Shown here piece after piece: positions 53,081 to 61,354 of a stretch of DNA of 64,000 bases. The stretch is from Alcanivorax profundi (GTDB taxonomy: Bacteria > Pseudomonadota > Gammaproteobacteria > Pseudomonadales > Alcanivoracaceae), in assembly GCF_003597125.1 (NCBI RefSeq), contig NZ_QYYA01000006.1, forward strand, positions 1-64,000, in the 5' to 3' direction. The notes under the pieces are model-generated. The model had not been told where the DNA came from, ran no database searches, and worked only from the letters and a program-made list of their open reading frames with translations. Position numbers and translations under genes: made by a program. Positions within the stretch are counted from its first letter, which is position 1, and every line of letters begins with the position of its first letter.

Positions 53081-53743
53081 TTACCACTCCAGCTGATCCA
53101 TTCCCGGCAGTGCCGGCAGATCTTCGCGGCGCGCATTGGCAAAGCGCGGCTTCTCCAGTTGTTCCTTCAATCCTTCCAGCGTTTCGTAGGGCGCACGGGT
53201 CGCCACCAGGTTGGCCAACCAGACGGGCACGCTGCCACCGGGATCCACGAACGTCTCAAACTGGACACGTATCCAGCCGTCCTCCATCGGGGTCAGCACA
53301 AACTGATTATCCAAGGCGGGAATACGCACATACCCGTCCTGTTTGGGCAGGAACCCCTCGGCATTAACGCTATGCAAGATAATCGTACCCGAGCCCGATT
53401 CCTGTGTGAGGGTATTGGCGAGCACCACATCCCGGTCAGAGACCGGCCAGATGCCCTTGAAGCGCATGTGGATACGCTCTTGGTGATCCGCACTCAACCG
53501 CTCGGCGCCTTTTATCTGGAAGATCCACTCACCAAAGTTGTCCACTCCCGTCAGCACCGCCAGCACCGACGCCATGGACGCCTTGACTTCCACAATGCCC
53601 TTGAAGGCCTTCACCGGGCTATTGTCCACCTCACGGGCATAGGTGAAGATATCCCCACGTTCCTGCCCCTGATGGGTCGTCTTCCAGTCTTCCGCCCACA
53701 ATGGGCCTGCCACTACCAATAGAGCCAGAAACAACGCTCTCAC
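53081..53743 (-). CDS. Secreted START-domain protein 1
   Basis: A 220-residue protein with a signal peptide (about 1-17) and a START lipid-binding-type domain (about 20-200): VDNSPVKAFKGIVEVKASM, MRFKGIWPVSDRDVVL, DGWIRVQFETFVDPGGSVPVWLAN. GTG 53743 was chosen for the AGGAG 8 bases upstream and the signal peptide. It is a paralogue of the next gene upstream, sharing most of these runs. START domains bind lipids or other hydrophobic ligands in a deep pocket; the ligand here is unknown. Confidence 0.87.
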   Translation of the reverse strand: MRALFLALLVVAGPLWAEDWKTTHQGQERGDIFTYAREVDNSPVKAFKGIVEVKASMASVLAVLTGVDNFGEWIFQIKGAERLSADHQERIHMRFKGIWPVSDRDVVLANTLTQESGSGTIILHSVNAEGFLPKQDGYVRIPALDNQFVLTPMEDGWIRVQFETFVDPGGSVPVWLANLVATRAPYETLEGLKEQLEKPRFANARREDLPALPGMDQLEW

Positions 53744-53870
53744 GATTTATTCTCCTGCCAGAAAATGCGCCAGGCATTATGCCCGGCAGTATCCCGGAGA
53801 CAAGTTCCGGCCAGCGGATTGTCCCGGACACACAGTGCAACGATGTGAACATGATGCCGTTATGCGGAGC

Positions 53871-54572
53871 TCAATCAGGCTGGTGGCTCTCGGGCAACAC
53901 CATGCCCTTGAGTGCCGGGTAACGCACCAGTGCCTGATCCAGCTTGGCCCCCTGGTAAGCGTCACTGCCGGCCAGCTTCCGCAGGCCTTGCAGCGTTTCC
54001 TTCGGTGCCTGATTGGAAATCACATTGGCCACTGACGACACATTACCGCCCGGATCGATCAAGGTCTCGAACTCGATACGGGTCCAGCCATCATCCAGCG
54101 GCGTCAACACAAAGCGGTCGCGCAGAGCGGCCACACGCACGTAGCCATCATGTTGCGGTTCACCATCCACCTTGCGGGATGCGATAGTAATCGCGCCGCC
54201 GTCAGCGTTCTGTGTCGTCTGAGTCTGAATCAAGGCATCCCGATCCTTTGCAGGCCAGATACCTTTGAAGCGGATATAGGCTTGATCATTGTCACGCAAC
54301 TCCAGCGACTGGCACTGGTACAACCATTCAGCACAGGCCTGGGCGTCGGCCAGCACCGCAAGCACGCTGAGTACCGGTGCCTTGACCTCAGTCACCCCCC
54401 GGAATGCCTTCACCGGGCTATCGGCCACGTCCTTTTCGTAGGTGCTTACCTCCGTACGTCCCTGACCCTGTTTGACCGGCTCCCAGCCGGCAGCCTGAGC
54501 CATCGGCGCCCATACCAAACTGCCGACCACCAACCCTGCCGCAAACCATTTCGTAACGCCTGACCTCTCCAT
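53871..54572 (-). CDS. Secreted START-domain protein 2
   Basis: A 233-residue paralogue of the gene 127 bases downstream: same order of VADSPVKAFRGVTEVKAPV, IRFKGIWPAKDRDALIQ and DGWTRIEFETLIDPGGNV, with a signal peptide (about 1-28). AAGGAG lies 6 bases before ATG 54572. Its sequence differs at the pocket-lining region (CAEWLYQCQSLEL against FGEWIFQIKGAERL), so the two may bind different ligands. Confidence 0.87.
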   Translation of the reverse strand: MERSGVTKWFAAGLVVGSLVWAPMAQAAGWEPVKQGQGRTEVSTYEKDVADSPVKAFRGVTEVKAPVLSVLAVLADAQACAEWLYQCQSLELRDNDQAYIRFKGIWPAKDRDALIQTQTTQNADGGAITIASRKVDGEPQHDGYVRVAALRDRFVLTPLDDGWTRIEFETLIDPGGNVSSVANVISNQAPKETLQGLRKLAGSDAYQGAKLDQALVRYPALKGMVLPESHQPD

Positions 54573-54665
54573 GTCATACTCCTTTCAAGGTAACAGGGTA
54601 GATATGACTGCAAGGAAAACTGGAAAATCCGGTGCCTCAGGCTTTATCATGCTTTTTTACATACA

Positions 54666-54680
54666 TGTTATAACCTAACA
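54666..54680 (+). promoter_or_regulatory. Candidate Zur box of the zinc-acquisition operon
   Basis: TGTTATAACCTAACA fits the gammaproteobacterial Zur operator TGTTATA-N-TATAACA at 7 of 7 left and 5 of 7 right positions. It lies 17 bases before the yidD start. By this site the whole downstream group would be repressed when zinc is ample. Confidence 0.6.
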
Positions 54681-54697
54681 ACTCAGGATCGCGATCC

Positions 54698-54943
54698 GTG
54701 AAACCACTGCTGCTTGGCATTATCTGGGTATACCAGAAGGTGCTGAGTCCCTGGACAGGCAACCAATGCCGCTTCTATCCGAGCTGCTCGCACTATGCGA
54801 AGCAGGCGGTTGAGCTGCATGGTGCCGTGCGAGGAGGGACTCTGGCAGTCAAACGGATTTGCAAGTGCCACCCCTGGCATCCCGGAGGCTTCGATTACGT
54901 GCCCGGCACCGAGCCGGCAGAATCGGGAGAGGCCCCACCGTGA
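54698..54943 (+). CDS. yidD: YidD membrane-protein insertion efficiency factor
   Basis: An 81-residue YidD protein with the family core WVYQKVLSPWTGNQCRFYPSCSHYA and KRICKCHPWHPGGFDYVP, including the conserved Cys residues. YidD helps YidC insert membrane proteins. It starts at GTG 54698. Unlike the usual place next to rnpA and yidC, it heads a putative zinc operon behind a Zur box and overlaps the next gene by four bases (GTGA). It may be an extra, zinc-regulated copy; its Cys-rich sequence could itself contact metal. Confidence 0.93.
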   Translation: MKPLLLGIIWVYQKVLSPWTGNQCRFYPSCSHYAKQAVELHGAVRGGTLAVKRICKCHPWHPGGFDYVPGTEPAESGEAPP

Positions 54944-55248
54944 GCCTGCGTCACCGCACCCTCCCCCTGTTACTGATCCTGTCGCTCGGCTTTGCCCAGT
55001 TGCTGCTGGCCTGGCACGCACCGTCGCATATCTTGAGCGACGGTCATGGCCCCCACGAAGAGCTGCTGGCCCCTGCGGACTGCCAGGTATGCACCAACGG
55101 CCAAGGGCTGCTGGCACTGCCAACACTCTTTTTCCCGATAACCGCCGGGCACGTGGAGCCCACGCCGTCGGTCACGGGCCCCTCCCGGCTTCAGCGCAGT
55201 GAATCGCGCAGCCAATATCCTCCCCGCGGCCCTCCGGCCGCTGTCTGA
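54940..55248 (+). CDS. Small secreted His/Cys protein, zinc chaperone-like
   Basis: A 102-residue protein from GTG 54940, with an N-terminal hydrophobic signal segment (about 7-24), then a His-rich mature start (HAPSHILSDGHGPHEE) and a DCQVC pair, ending in a Pro/Arg-rich tail. The form matches the small DUF2946-type and zinc-uptake-chaperone proteins found in zinc and copper operons. It is probably a periplasmic metal carrier feeding or following the TonB receptor encoded next; this is inferred. Confidence 0.72.
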   Translation: MSLRHRTLPLLLILSLGFAQLLLAWHAPSHILSDGHGPHEELLAPADCQVCTNGQGLLALPTLFFPITAGHVEPTPSVTGPSRLQRSESRSQYPPRGPPAAV

Positions 55249-55378
55249 ACCGTCCCTGATTCATCCGACAGTTCCGCAATCACGGGTATCAGCCGAACTG
55301 CGGCTAGTACAGCGCCCTTGCCTGCATGGCAATACGGCGCGCTCATGCCCTGCATGAACGGTAAAGACAGAGGTAATC

Positions 55379-57454
55379 ATGAATTTTCGACGCTTGGCCC
55401 TGGCCGGGGGCGTCGCTGCGGTGCTGAATGCGCCAGCAGCTGTAATGGCCGAAGACAACAATGCGTCTACCCAGGACGACACCGTCAATGAGCTGAAGCA
55501 GGTGAACGTCTCTGCCCTGCCACTGGGTAGCGATAGTGTCAGCACCCCCTACTCGGTGATGGACCAGCAAAGTCTTATCAGCCGAAACGAAGACACACTG
55601 GGCGAAACACTGAAGAGCGAACCGGGCGTACACAGCGATACATTCGGCGGTGGCGCCAGTCGTCCGGTCATACGTGGCCAGGGCGGGCCTCGTGTGGGCG
55701 TCCTTAATGATGGCTCGCAGGTGCTGGATGCTTCCACCATCTCCCCCGACCACGCTGTTACCGTCGACCCCATGTTGGCGCGACAGATCGAAGTGCTGCG
55801 CGGCCCCTCCACCCTTCTGTATGGAAGCGGAGCAAGTGGCGGGGTAGTAAATGTGCTGGATAACCGTATCCCCACCCAGCGCCCCCGTGACGGCGTGGAG
55901 GGCTTCGTTGGAGCCCGGGCAAACACCGTCGCCGATGAAAACGCAACTGCTGCTGGCGTGACCTTTTCCGCCACCGATCATCTGGTATTCCGGGTAGAAG
56001 GTAGCCGCCGTGATGCTGATGACTATGAGGTCAACGGCTTTGAAAGCCTGACCGTTCCGGGTACCTATGCGGAAAGCGATAACAGCAGCATTGGTGCATC
56101 GTGGATCGGGGACCAAGGGTATTTCGGCCTGGCCTATAGCTACCGCCGTGATAACTACGGTCTGCCAGGGCATAGCCATGAGTTTGAGGAATGTGAAGCC
56201 AATGGCACATCCCTCGACTGCCCCACCGAGGATCATGACCATGATCATGACCATGGCGAGGTGGTTCCCTACGTGGATCTGGCCAGCCGCCGGGTGGATG
56301 CCCGCGGCGAATACCGGAATCCCTTCGCAGGCATTGCCTCTATCCGGTTTCGGGGCAACCACACCGATTATCGCCATCACGAAATTGAAGAGGGCGAGAT
56401 CGGCAGCACCTTCACCAACAAAGGTGGAGATGCGCGCCTTGAAGTGGAGCATGCGCCCTTGGGAAACTGGCGTGGCGTGGTCGGCCTGCAATACACAAAC
56501 TTTGATTTCAGTTCGCTGGGGTCAGAGGCTTTTGTTCCCAGAACGGAAACCGAGTCCATTGCCCTCTTTGTGGTAGAGCAATACACCCTCAACGATCAGT
56601 GGTCATTTGAGTTTGGTGCCCGCCAGGAACACCTTACGCAAACACCGGATGCCCGTGATGGTGACACCTTGCTGAAAGTCACAGCGGATAATGCATCCTT
56701 CTCTGGCGCGGCGAACTGGGGCTTCGCGCCCGGTTACGAGCTGGTACTGTCGGCTACCCATTCCGGTCGCGCGCCTTCAGCGCAGGAACTCTATGCCGAT
56801 GGTGTCCATCTGGCTACCAATACCTATGAGTGTGGCCTGCTCAGCGACTGCGGTGGTACCCCGCGGGATCTTCTGGATGATGAAATCAGCCTGAGCGCCA
56901 ACCTGAATCTGCGTAAAACAGAAGGGGACTGGCTGTTCGATCTGGGGGTATTTGAAAACCGCATCAATAACTACATTTATGCCCGTACCCTGGACCAGCA
57001 GGAAGACTTCCGTCTGATCAAGTACAGCCAGCGCGACGCCACCTTTACTGGTGCCGAAGGCTCGGTGAGCTACTACGGCATCGACCGGCTTGGCATCACC
57101 GTCTTTGGTGACATGGTGCGCGCCACCTTCGATGACGGCGGCTATCTGCCTCGCATTCCTGCCAAGCGTGCCGGCACCCGACTGACGAGTTATGTTGGTC
57201 ACTTTGACGGTGAGCTGGAACTCTACCGCAGTTTCGCACAGGACCAGATCGCCGGATTCGAAGAAACCACCCCTTCCTATGACATGGTGAACGCCACCCT
57301 GAGCTACCGCCTGCGCGGTGACCAGCGCTACACCTTCTTTGTGCGGGGCAACAACCTGCTTGGCGAAGAGGTATTCAATCACGCCTCCTTCCTTGCCAGC
57401 ACCGTGCCGGAACCGGGTCGCAATCTCACGGTAGGCACCCGCATCGAATTTTGA
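55379..57454 (+). CDS. TonB-dependent receptor, ZnuD-like
   Basis: A 691-residue outer-membrane transporter with signal peptide (about 1-24), plug domain (about 40-160; GVHSDTFGGGASRPVIRGQGGPRVGVLNDG) and 22-strand barrel ending in TRIEF. An extracellular loop at about 281-295 carries the His/Asp run EDHDHDHDHGE flanked by a Cys pair, as in ZnuD-type zinc receptors. It follows the small His/Cys protein by 130 bases and precedes a His-rich lipoprotein. Zinc import through TonB is the likely role. Confidence 0.92.
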   Translation: MNFRRLALAGGVAAVLNAPAAVMAEDNNASTQDDTVNELKQVNVSALPLGSDSVSTPYSVMDQQSLISRNEDTLGETLKSEPGVHSDTFGGGASRPVIRGQGGPRVGVLNDGSQVLDASTISPDHAVTVDPMLARQIEVLRGPSTLLYGSGASGGVVNVLDNRIPTQRPRDGVEGFVGARANTVADENATAAGVTFSATDHLVFRVEGSRRDADDYEVNGFESLTVPGTYAESDNSSIGASWIGDQGYFGLAYSYRRDNYGLPGHSHEFEECEANGTSLDCPTEDHDHDHDHGEVVPYVDLASRRVDARGEYRNPFAGIASIRFRGNHTDYRHHEIEEGEIGSTFTNKGGDARLEVEHAPLGNWRGVVGLQYTNFDFSSLGSEAFVPRTETESIALFVVEQYTLNDQWSFEFGARQEHLTQTPDARDGDTLLKVTADNASFSGAANWGFAPGYELVLSATHSGRAPSAQELYADGVHLATNTYECGLLSDCGGTPRDLLDDEISLSANLNLRKTEGDWLFDLGVFENRINNYIYARTLDQQEDFRLIKYSQRDATFTGAEGSVSYYGIDRLGITVFGDMVRATFDDGGYLPRIPAKRAGTRLTSYVGHFDGELELYRSFAQDQIAGFEETTPSYDMVNATLSYRLRGDQRYTFFVRGNNLLGEEVFNHASFLASTVPEPGRNLTVGTRIEF

Positions 57455-57528
57455 CGCCGCACATCACAACGGCAACTCGCCTGGCGCCTTTATCCGCCAG
57501 GCACGACAACACCGAATTGGAGAACACC

Positions 57529-58869
57529 ATGCAACGCATGATGAAAAACCTGAAACACCACGCCGCCCTGCCCCTGTCACTGGTCGTCGCGCTGGCGATG
57601 GCTGGCTGTAATGAGACGGGCACCAGTTCATTGGGAAGCGCCGAAGACGAACATGACCACGGCAGCAGCGAACATCCCGGCCGGCTGGTCATCGCCTCCC
57701 GGGATGGCGCGGGCGACCAGCTGTACGTCTACGACCTTGAGGAAGGCGCACTTTTGCCCGGTTCCCTGGCTCTGGATAACGCACCCAGCGCACTTTACAC
57801 CAGCCCTGGCAAGCGCTTTGTGCTGGCCCTCCAGCGTACTGCAAACCAGGTACAAATCGTGGATGGCGGCCTGTATTACCATGACGACCATGTTGACGAA
57901 GTCGCTCCCGGCTTCGCCGGAACCCTGACCGGCCCGGCCCCCACCCATTACCGTGTCCACGGTGAACAAGCCGCCATTTTTTATGACGGTGATGCAGGTA
58001 GCAGCCTGATGGCAGAGGTTGACGTCGTCACCGACGACACCCTGGAATCCGCCAGCAGCGTAGCCAGCCAGACTCTGGCAAGCGCCCACCATGGTGTCGC
58101 TGAACCTCGTGGCGACATCTTGCTGGCCACGTTCCGCACCGCCGCCTCAGGCCTGCCGGAAAAGGTAGACGTATACCATCAGCACGATGATCACTACCAC
58201 AAGGAAGACACCATCAGCCTGGATTGCCCGGACCTTCACGGAGCCGGTTCCAACGAAGACTACTCTATTTTCGGCTGCAGCGACGGTGTACTGATCGTGC
58301 ATCAGGACGGTGAGGACTTCACCGCCCAGCATGTCAGCAATGCGACATTGGGCCTCACTGGCAGCGAGCGTGTCGGCAGCTTCGACAGCCACCATGAACT
58401 GGCAGAGTTTGTTGGTTACGCCGGTGATCGCGTCCTGATCATTGATCCTGATACCGCCTCGGCAACTGAGCTCGACTGGACAGAAGGGGCCTCGGTCTCC
58501 CTGGATAATCACAGCCTTGATCCCCATGCCGAGCATCTGGTCCTGCTGGACGATACCGGCGATCTTCGCATCATCGACACCGCCGACTGGAGCGAGCACG
58601 CCCATCTTGAAGATGCCATTGACCCCGATAGCGCCGCACCCGCATCAAGCGGCCACGGCAGCCGCGTCTCCATGACCGTGGCAGGTGAACCCGCCCACGC
58701 CTTCCTGTCTGATGCCGGCAACCAGAATATTGTTGTCATCCACCTGGAAGAAGGCAGCATTGAAACTCCGCTCGCCCTCAATTTCCCACCGGCCGCACTG
58801 GCCTGGGCCGGGCTGGGGGAAGCGCATGAAGACGGTGACGAACATGACCATGATGGTCATGACCACTAA
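57529..58869 (+). CDS. His-rich beta-propeller lipoprotein, AztD-like
   Basis: A 446-residue protein with a lipobox ending AGC (about Cys26), an EDEHDHGSSEH segment after it, repeated beta-propeller strands (DQLYVYDLEEGALL, ANQVQIVDGGLYYHDDH, VLIIDPDTASATELDW) and a C-terminal EHDHDGHDH tail. His clusters at both ends and inside (HQHDDHYHKEDT) suggest zinc binding. The layout resembles the periplasmic zinc chaperone AztD. ATG 57529 has GGAG 6 bases upstream. It is likely an acceptor for zinc brought in by the receptor upstream. Confidence 0.78.
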   Translation: MQRMMKNLKHHAALPLSLVVALAMAGCNETGTSSLGSAEDEHDHGSSEHPGRLVIASRDGAGDQLYVYDLEEGALLPGSLALDNAPSALYTSPGKRFVLALQRTANQVQIVDGGLYYHDDHVDEVAPGFAGTLTGPAPTHYRVHGEQAAIFYDGDAGSSLMAEVDVVTDDTLESASSVASQTLASAHHGVAEPRGDILLATFRTAASGLPEKVDVYHQHDDHYHKEDTISLDCPDLHGAGSNEDYSIFGCSDGVLIVHQDGEDFTAQHVSNATLGLTGSERVGSFDSHHELAEFVGYAGDRVLIIDPDTASATELDWTEGASVSLDNHSLDPHAEHLVLLDDTGDLRIIDTADWSEHAHLEDAIDPDSAAPASSGHGSRVSMTVAGEPAHAFLSDAGNQNIVVIHLEEGSIETPLALNFPPAALAWAGLGEAHEDGDEHDHDGHDH

Positions 58870-58992
58870 GCCATACCGGTTGCGACGGCGCCCCGCCCGG
58901 GGCGCCATTTCCTATCAGTCGCCGAAGGCGCTGCTTTTCACTACAATCTCTCACATGACATCGTTGTGACTACAGACCCTGCGGGAGAGATC

Positions 58993-59511
58993 ATGAAGAA
59001 AGCCCTGATTGCCGCCACCCTGGCACTGCCTCTGTGTGCCAACGCAGGTGGTTTCGCCGGCCTTGATTACATCAGCAGCAAGATCGAACCGGACAACACC
59101 ACCGCCAGTGCCAAACCCGAGGCCGTGCAATTCAAGTTCGGCAGCTGGATCAACAAGGATGAAACCCTGGGCGGCGAATTGCGTCTGGGGCTGGGCATGG
59201 GGGACGACGAACTCAGCAATGGCGTCGATGTGGAAATCGACCGTTACTACGGCGCCTACTTCCGTGGCCAATTCCCCAACACCCTGCCAGTACGCCCCTA
59301 CGGTCTGATCGGCCTGACCTATATGGAAACCACCGAAGAAAACCGTTTCGGTAGCAGTGACGGGGAAAACTACAAGGACATCTCCCTCGGCCTTGGGGTT
59401 GATGTCACCATCACCCACAACATGTTCGTCAGCGTCGAGTACATGCGAGTTGTCGACCGCAGTGGCGATGAAGTCACCAATCTTGGGTTGGGCCTGAACG
59501 GCCGCTTCTGA
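58993..59511 (+). CDS. Small outer-membrane beta-barrel protein
   Basis: A 172-residue protein with a signal peptide (about 1-18, ending NAGGF) and an eight-strand barrel pattern ending GLNGRF, of the OmpA/opacity-like porin type (GSWINKDETLGGELRLGLGMG, GAYFRGQFP, YGLIGLTYMETTEEN). GGGAGAG precedes ATG 58993. It is the last gene before a strong terminator, 123 bases after the His-rich lipoprotein, and may belong to the zinc operon. Confidence 0.82.
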   Translation: MKKALIAATLALPLCANAGGFAGLDYISSKIEPDNTTASAKPEAVQFKFGSWINKDETLGGELRLGLGMGDDELSNGVDVEIDRYYGAYFRGQFPNTLPVRPYGLIGLTYMETTEENRFGSSDGENYKDISLGLGVDVTITHNMFVSVEYMRVVDRSGDEVTNLGLGLNGRF

Positions 59512-59533
59512 TACGGATCGGAATATTGCCCAT

Positions 59534-59561
59534 AAAAAACCGCGCCGCCGCGCGGTTTTTT
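59534..59561 (+). terminator. Rho-independent terminator of the zinc operon
   Basis: Stem ACCGCGC / GCGCGGT with a CGC-containing loop, six A before and seven T after. It lies 23 bases past the stop at 59511 and could also serve the convergent glyoxalase-like gene. Confidence 0.92.
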
Positions 59562-59602
59562 GTGAGTGGCAGTACAGCGCCAAGGCCCCACGGCGTGAAA
59601 CC

Positions 59603-59959
59603 CTAACCTTCGCTAAAAAGAATCCGGTTGGAAAACGGGTCCACGACTTCAAAAACCCGGCTATCCCAAGGGGCAACGGAAATGTCCGGGCGGCAGTATC
59701 GATACCCTTTGGCCATGATGTCCCGGTACAACCCTTCCAGATCCGCCGTCTTCACGAACAACTTGGACCCCGGCGTTCCATCACCGGAATGCTCACTCAG
59801 GTGAAACACCAAGTCGTCTCTCGACACCTGCATATACACAGGATAATCCGCCTCGAACCGGTGTTCCCACTCTACCTTCATGCCGAGAAAATCCAGATAA
59901 AAGGCTTTTGCTTTCTCCACATCAAAGATGCGAAGCACGGGGATCGTCTGAAATGTCAT
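59603..59959 (-). CDS. Glyoxalase/bleomycin-resistance superfamily protein
   Basis: A 118-residue single-domain VOC-fold protein: TIPVLRIFDVEKAKAFYLDFLGMKVEWEHRFE opens the first motif and VFEVVDPFSNRILF closes the second. ATG 59959 was chosen because AGGA lies 7 bases upstream and the length then equals the family norm. Members bind metals and small ligands such as antibiotics or glutathione adducts; the function here is unknown. Confidence 0.88.
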   Translation of the reverse strand: MTFQTIPVLRIFDVEKAKAFYLDFLGMKVEWEHRFEADYPVYMQVSRDDLVFHLSEHSGDGTPGSKLFVKTADLEGLYRDIMAKGYRYCRPDISVAPWDSRVFEVVDPFSNRILFSEG

Positions 59960-60114
59960 GACCCATTCCTGTTGCAGGTAAACCCGCATGGCACGATCGC
60001 CAATCGCGATAACGAACCTTGCTTTCGTTGTTGAATCAGAGCCCCCATAACAGTGAATCCAGGAGCACACTCAATCTCACTATTTGCCCAAAACCCACTC
60101 GCTGGCAGGGCCTC

Positions 60115-60693
60115 TCATGATGCCTTGGCGAAGGCGGCGATCTTGTCCAGCCAGGCCGCTTTCCTGGACCGCGAGGCATCACGCACCGGCCCAAGCACCG
60201 TTATGGTTACTGGCTTAAAACCCACAAACTCGAGAATGGTCCTGCGAATCTGGTTGTGGGCCGGGCTGCGATAGACCAGTTTAAAATACCAGGGAGGAGT
60301 ATCCATGGTAGTGATGACATGAGCAGAGCGCCCTGCCAGCAGCTTGTCCCAAAGCGGCGAATTCTTTCGGTATTGAAACGCATACCCGGGAAGAAACACA
60401 CGATCCAGAAAACCTTTCAGCAGCGCAGGCATCCCGCCCCACCACACCGGATAGACCAATACCAGATGCTCAGCCCAGCTGATCGCCTCCTTGATCTCCT
60501 GCAGACCTGGCTCCAATTCCTGTCGCTGGTTGTAGCCATGACGCAGTACCGGGTCAAACTCGACCTCCCCCAGCCGAAAATAACGCACCTGATGACCGGC
60601 CTGCTCAGCCGCCTGGGCATAGCGGTCCGCCAGCGCACGGCAAAAACTGTCCGGATCCGGGCTACCCAGAATCACTGCAATGTTCTTCTCCAT
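60115..60693 (-). CDS. Flavodoxin-like NAD(P)H oxidoreductase
   Basis: A 192-residue protein of the KefF/NQO2-type flavodoxin fold: ILGSPDPDSFCRALADRY phosphate loop, LVYPVWWGGMPALLKGFLDRVFLPGYAF at about 78-105, and a C-terminal helix. It reduces quinones or other electrophiles with FMN and NAD(P)H. It is single, with its ATG at 60693 about 155 bases upstream of the glyoxalase-like gene on the same strand. Confidence 0.9.
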   Translation of the reverse strand: MEKNIAVILGSPDPDSFCRALADRYAQAAEQAGHQVRYFRLGEVEFDPVLRHGYNQRQELEPGLQEIKEAISWAEHLVLVYPVWWGGMPALLKGFLDRVFLPGYAFQYRKNSPLWDKLLAGRSAHVITTMDTPPWYFKLVYRSPAHNQIRRTILEFVGFKPVTITVLGPVRDASRSRKAAWLDKIAAFAKAS

Positions 60694-61292
60694 GGAGTTC
60701 CCTTCTTCACTATCCGTGAATCAACGTACGCCGCCGGCGCATCGAAACGACAAAATAGCGGAAATCGTATTCGGCTGCCGCAGCTCGTTATCCATTATCT
60801 TCACCATGCCTGGTTTGCCAAAACGTGATTTGAGATACCTCACAGTCATTTGCACCCTGCGAAATATGAAAGTCGAAAGAAATAATTTCAGATTCACCCA
60901 TTGAAACTCCAGCCCCCCAATATACGCAGCACATCACATCAGCACTGAATATATACCCCCTCTGAGAAACCCCAAATCGTTTCACACAGCACCGGCACAC
61001 CTGTGCTTTTATTTTCCTCATCGAACAAAGTTACGGTATATCCAGCAGCGAGCTTTTCTGTAAGCCATCTCTTACAACCACAGACAGCCTGCTGAGCAAA
61101 GGAATCACTCCATGCTCGACGTCGCGCGAGCCGAGCCTCCTCACAGAATGGTGACGTGATAGGGATTGGGATCAAGCCCCTTTTCAGCAAATCGGTGACA
61201 GAGCATCAAGATGATGTCCTCTGTGCTGAACATCACTTCAATAAAGCGACAGGATGCAACATCGCGGCCTGTTGTCTCATTTATCAGGCTGC
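60694..61292. other. Intergenic region, no gene seen
   Basis: 600 bases with lower GC than the neighbours and no convincing frame; the short minus-strand frames here lack ribosome-binding sites and family features. The promoter of the oxidoreductase gene should lie at the left end. The lower GC and long length could mark a decayed gene or a structured 3' region of the peroxidase transcript. Confidence 0.5.
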
Positions 61293-61328
61293 ATAAAAAA
61301 AGCCCGGGCTGCGATGCAGGCCCGGGCT
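61293..61328 (-). terminator. Rho-independent terminator of the peroxidase gene
   Basis: AGCCCGGG / CCCGGGCT stem (61301-61308 and 61321-61328) with a run of eight A before it, which becomes a U run on the minus-strand transcript. It is 26 bases past the stop at 61355. Confidence 0.88.
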
Positions 61329-61354
61329 ATCAGGGGTACCTTTCTTGTTGTTAT

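Noticed and set aside
54859-54939. Earlier start for the small His/Cys protein
   Set aside because: This would overlap yidD by 85 bases and place an Arg-rich stretch before the signal peptide; GTG 54940 gives a clean signal and a four-base overlap.
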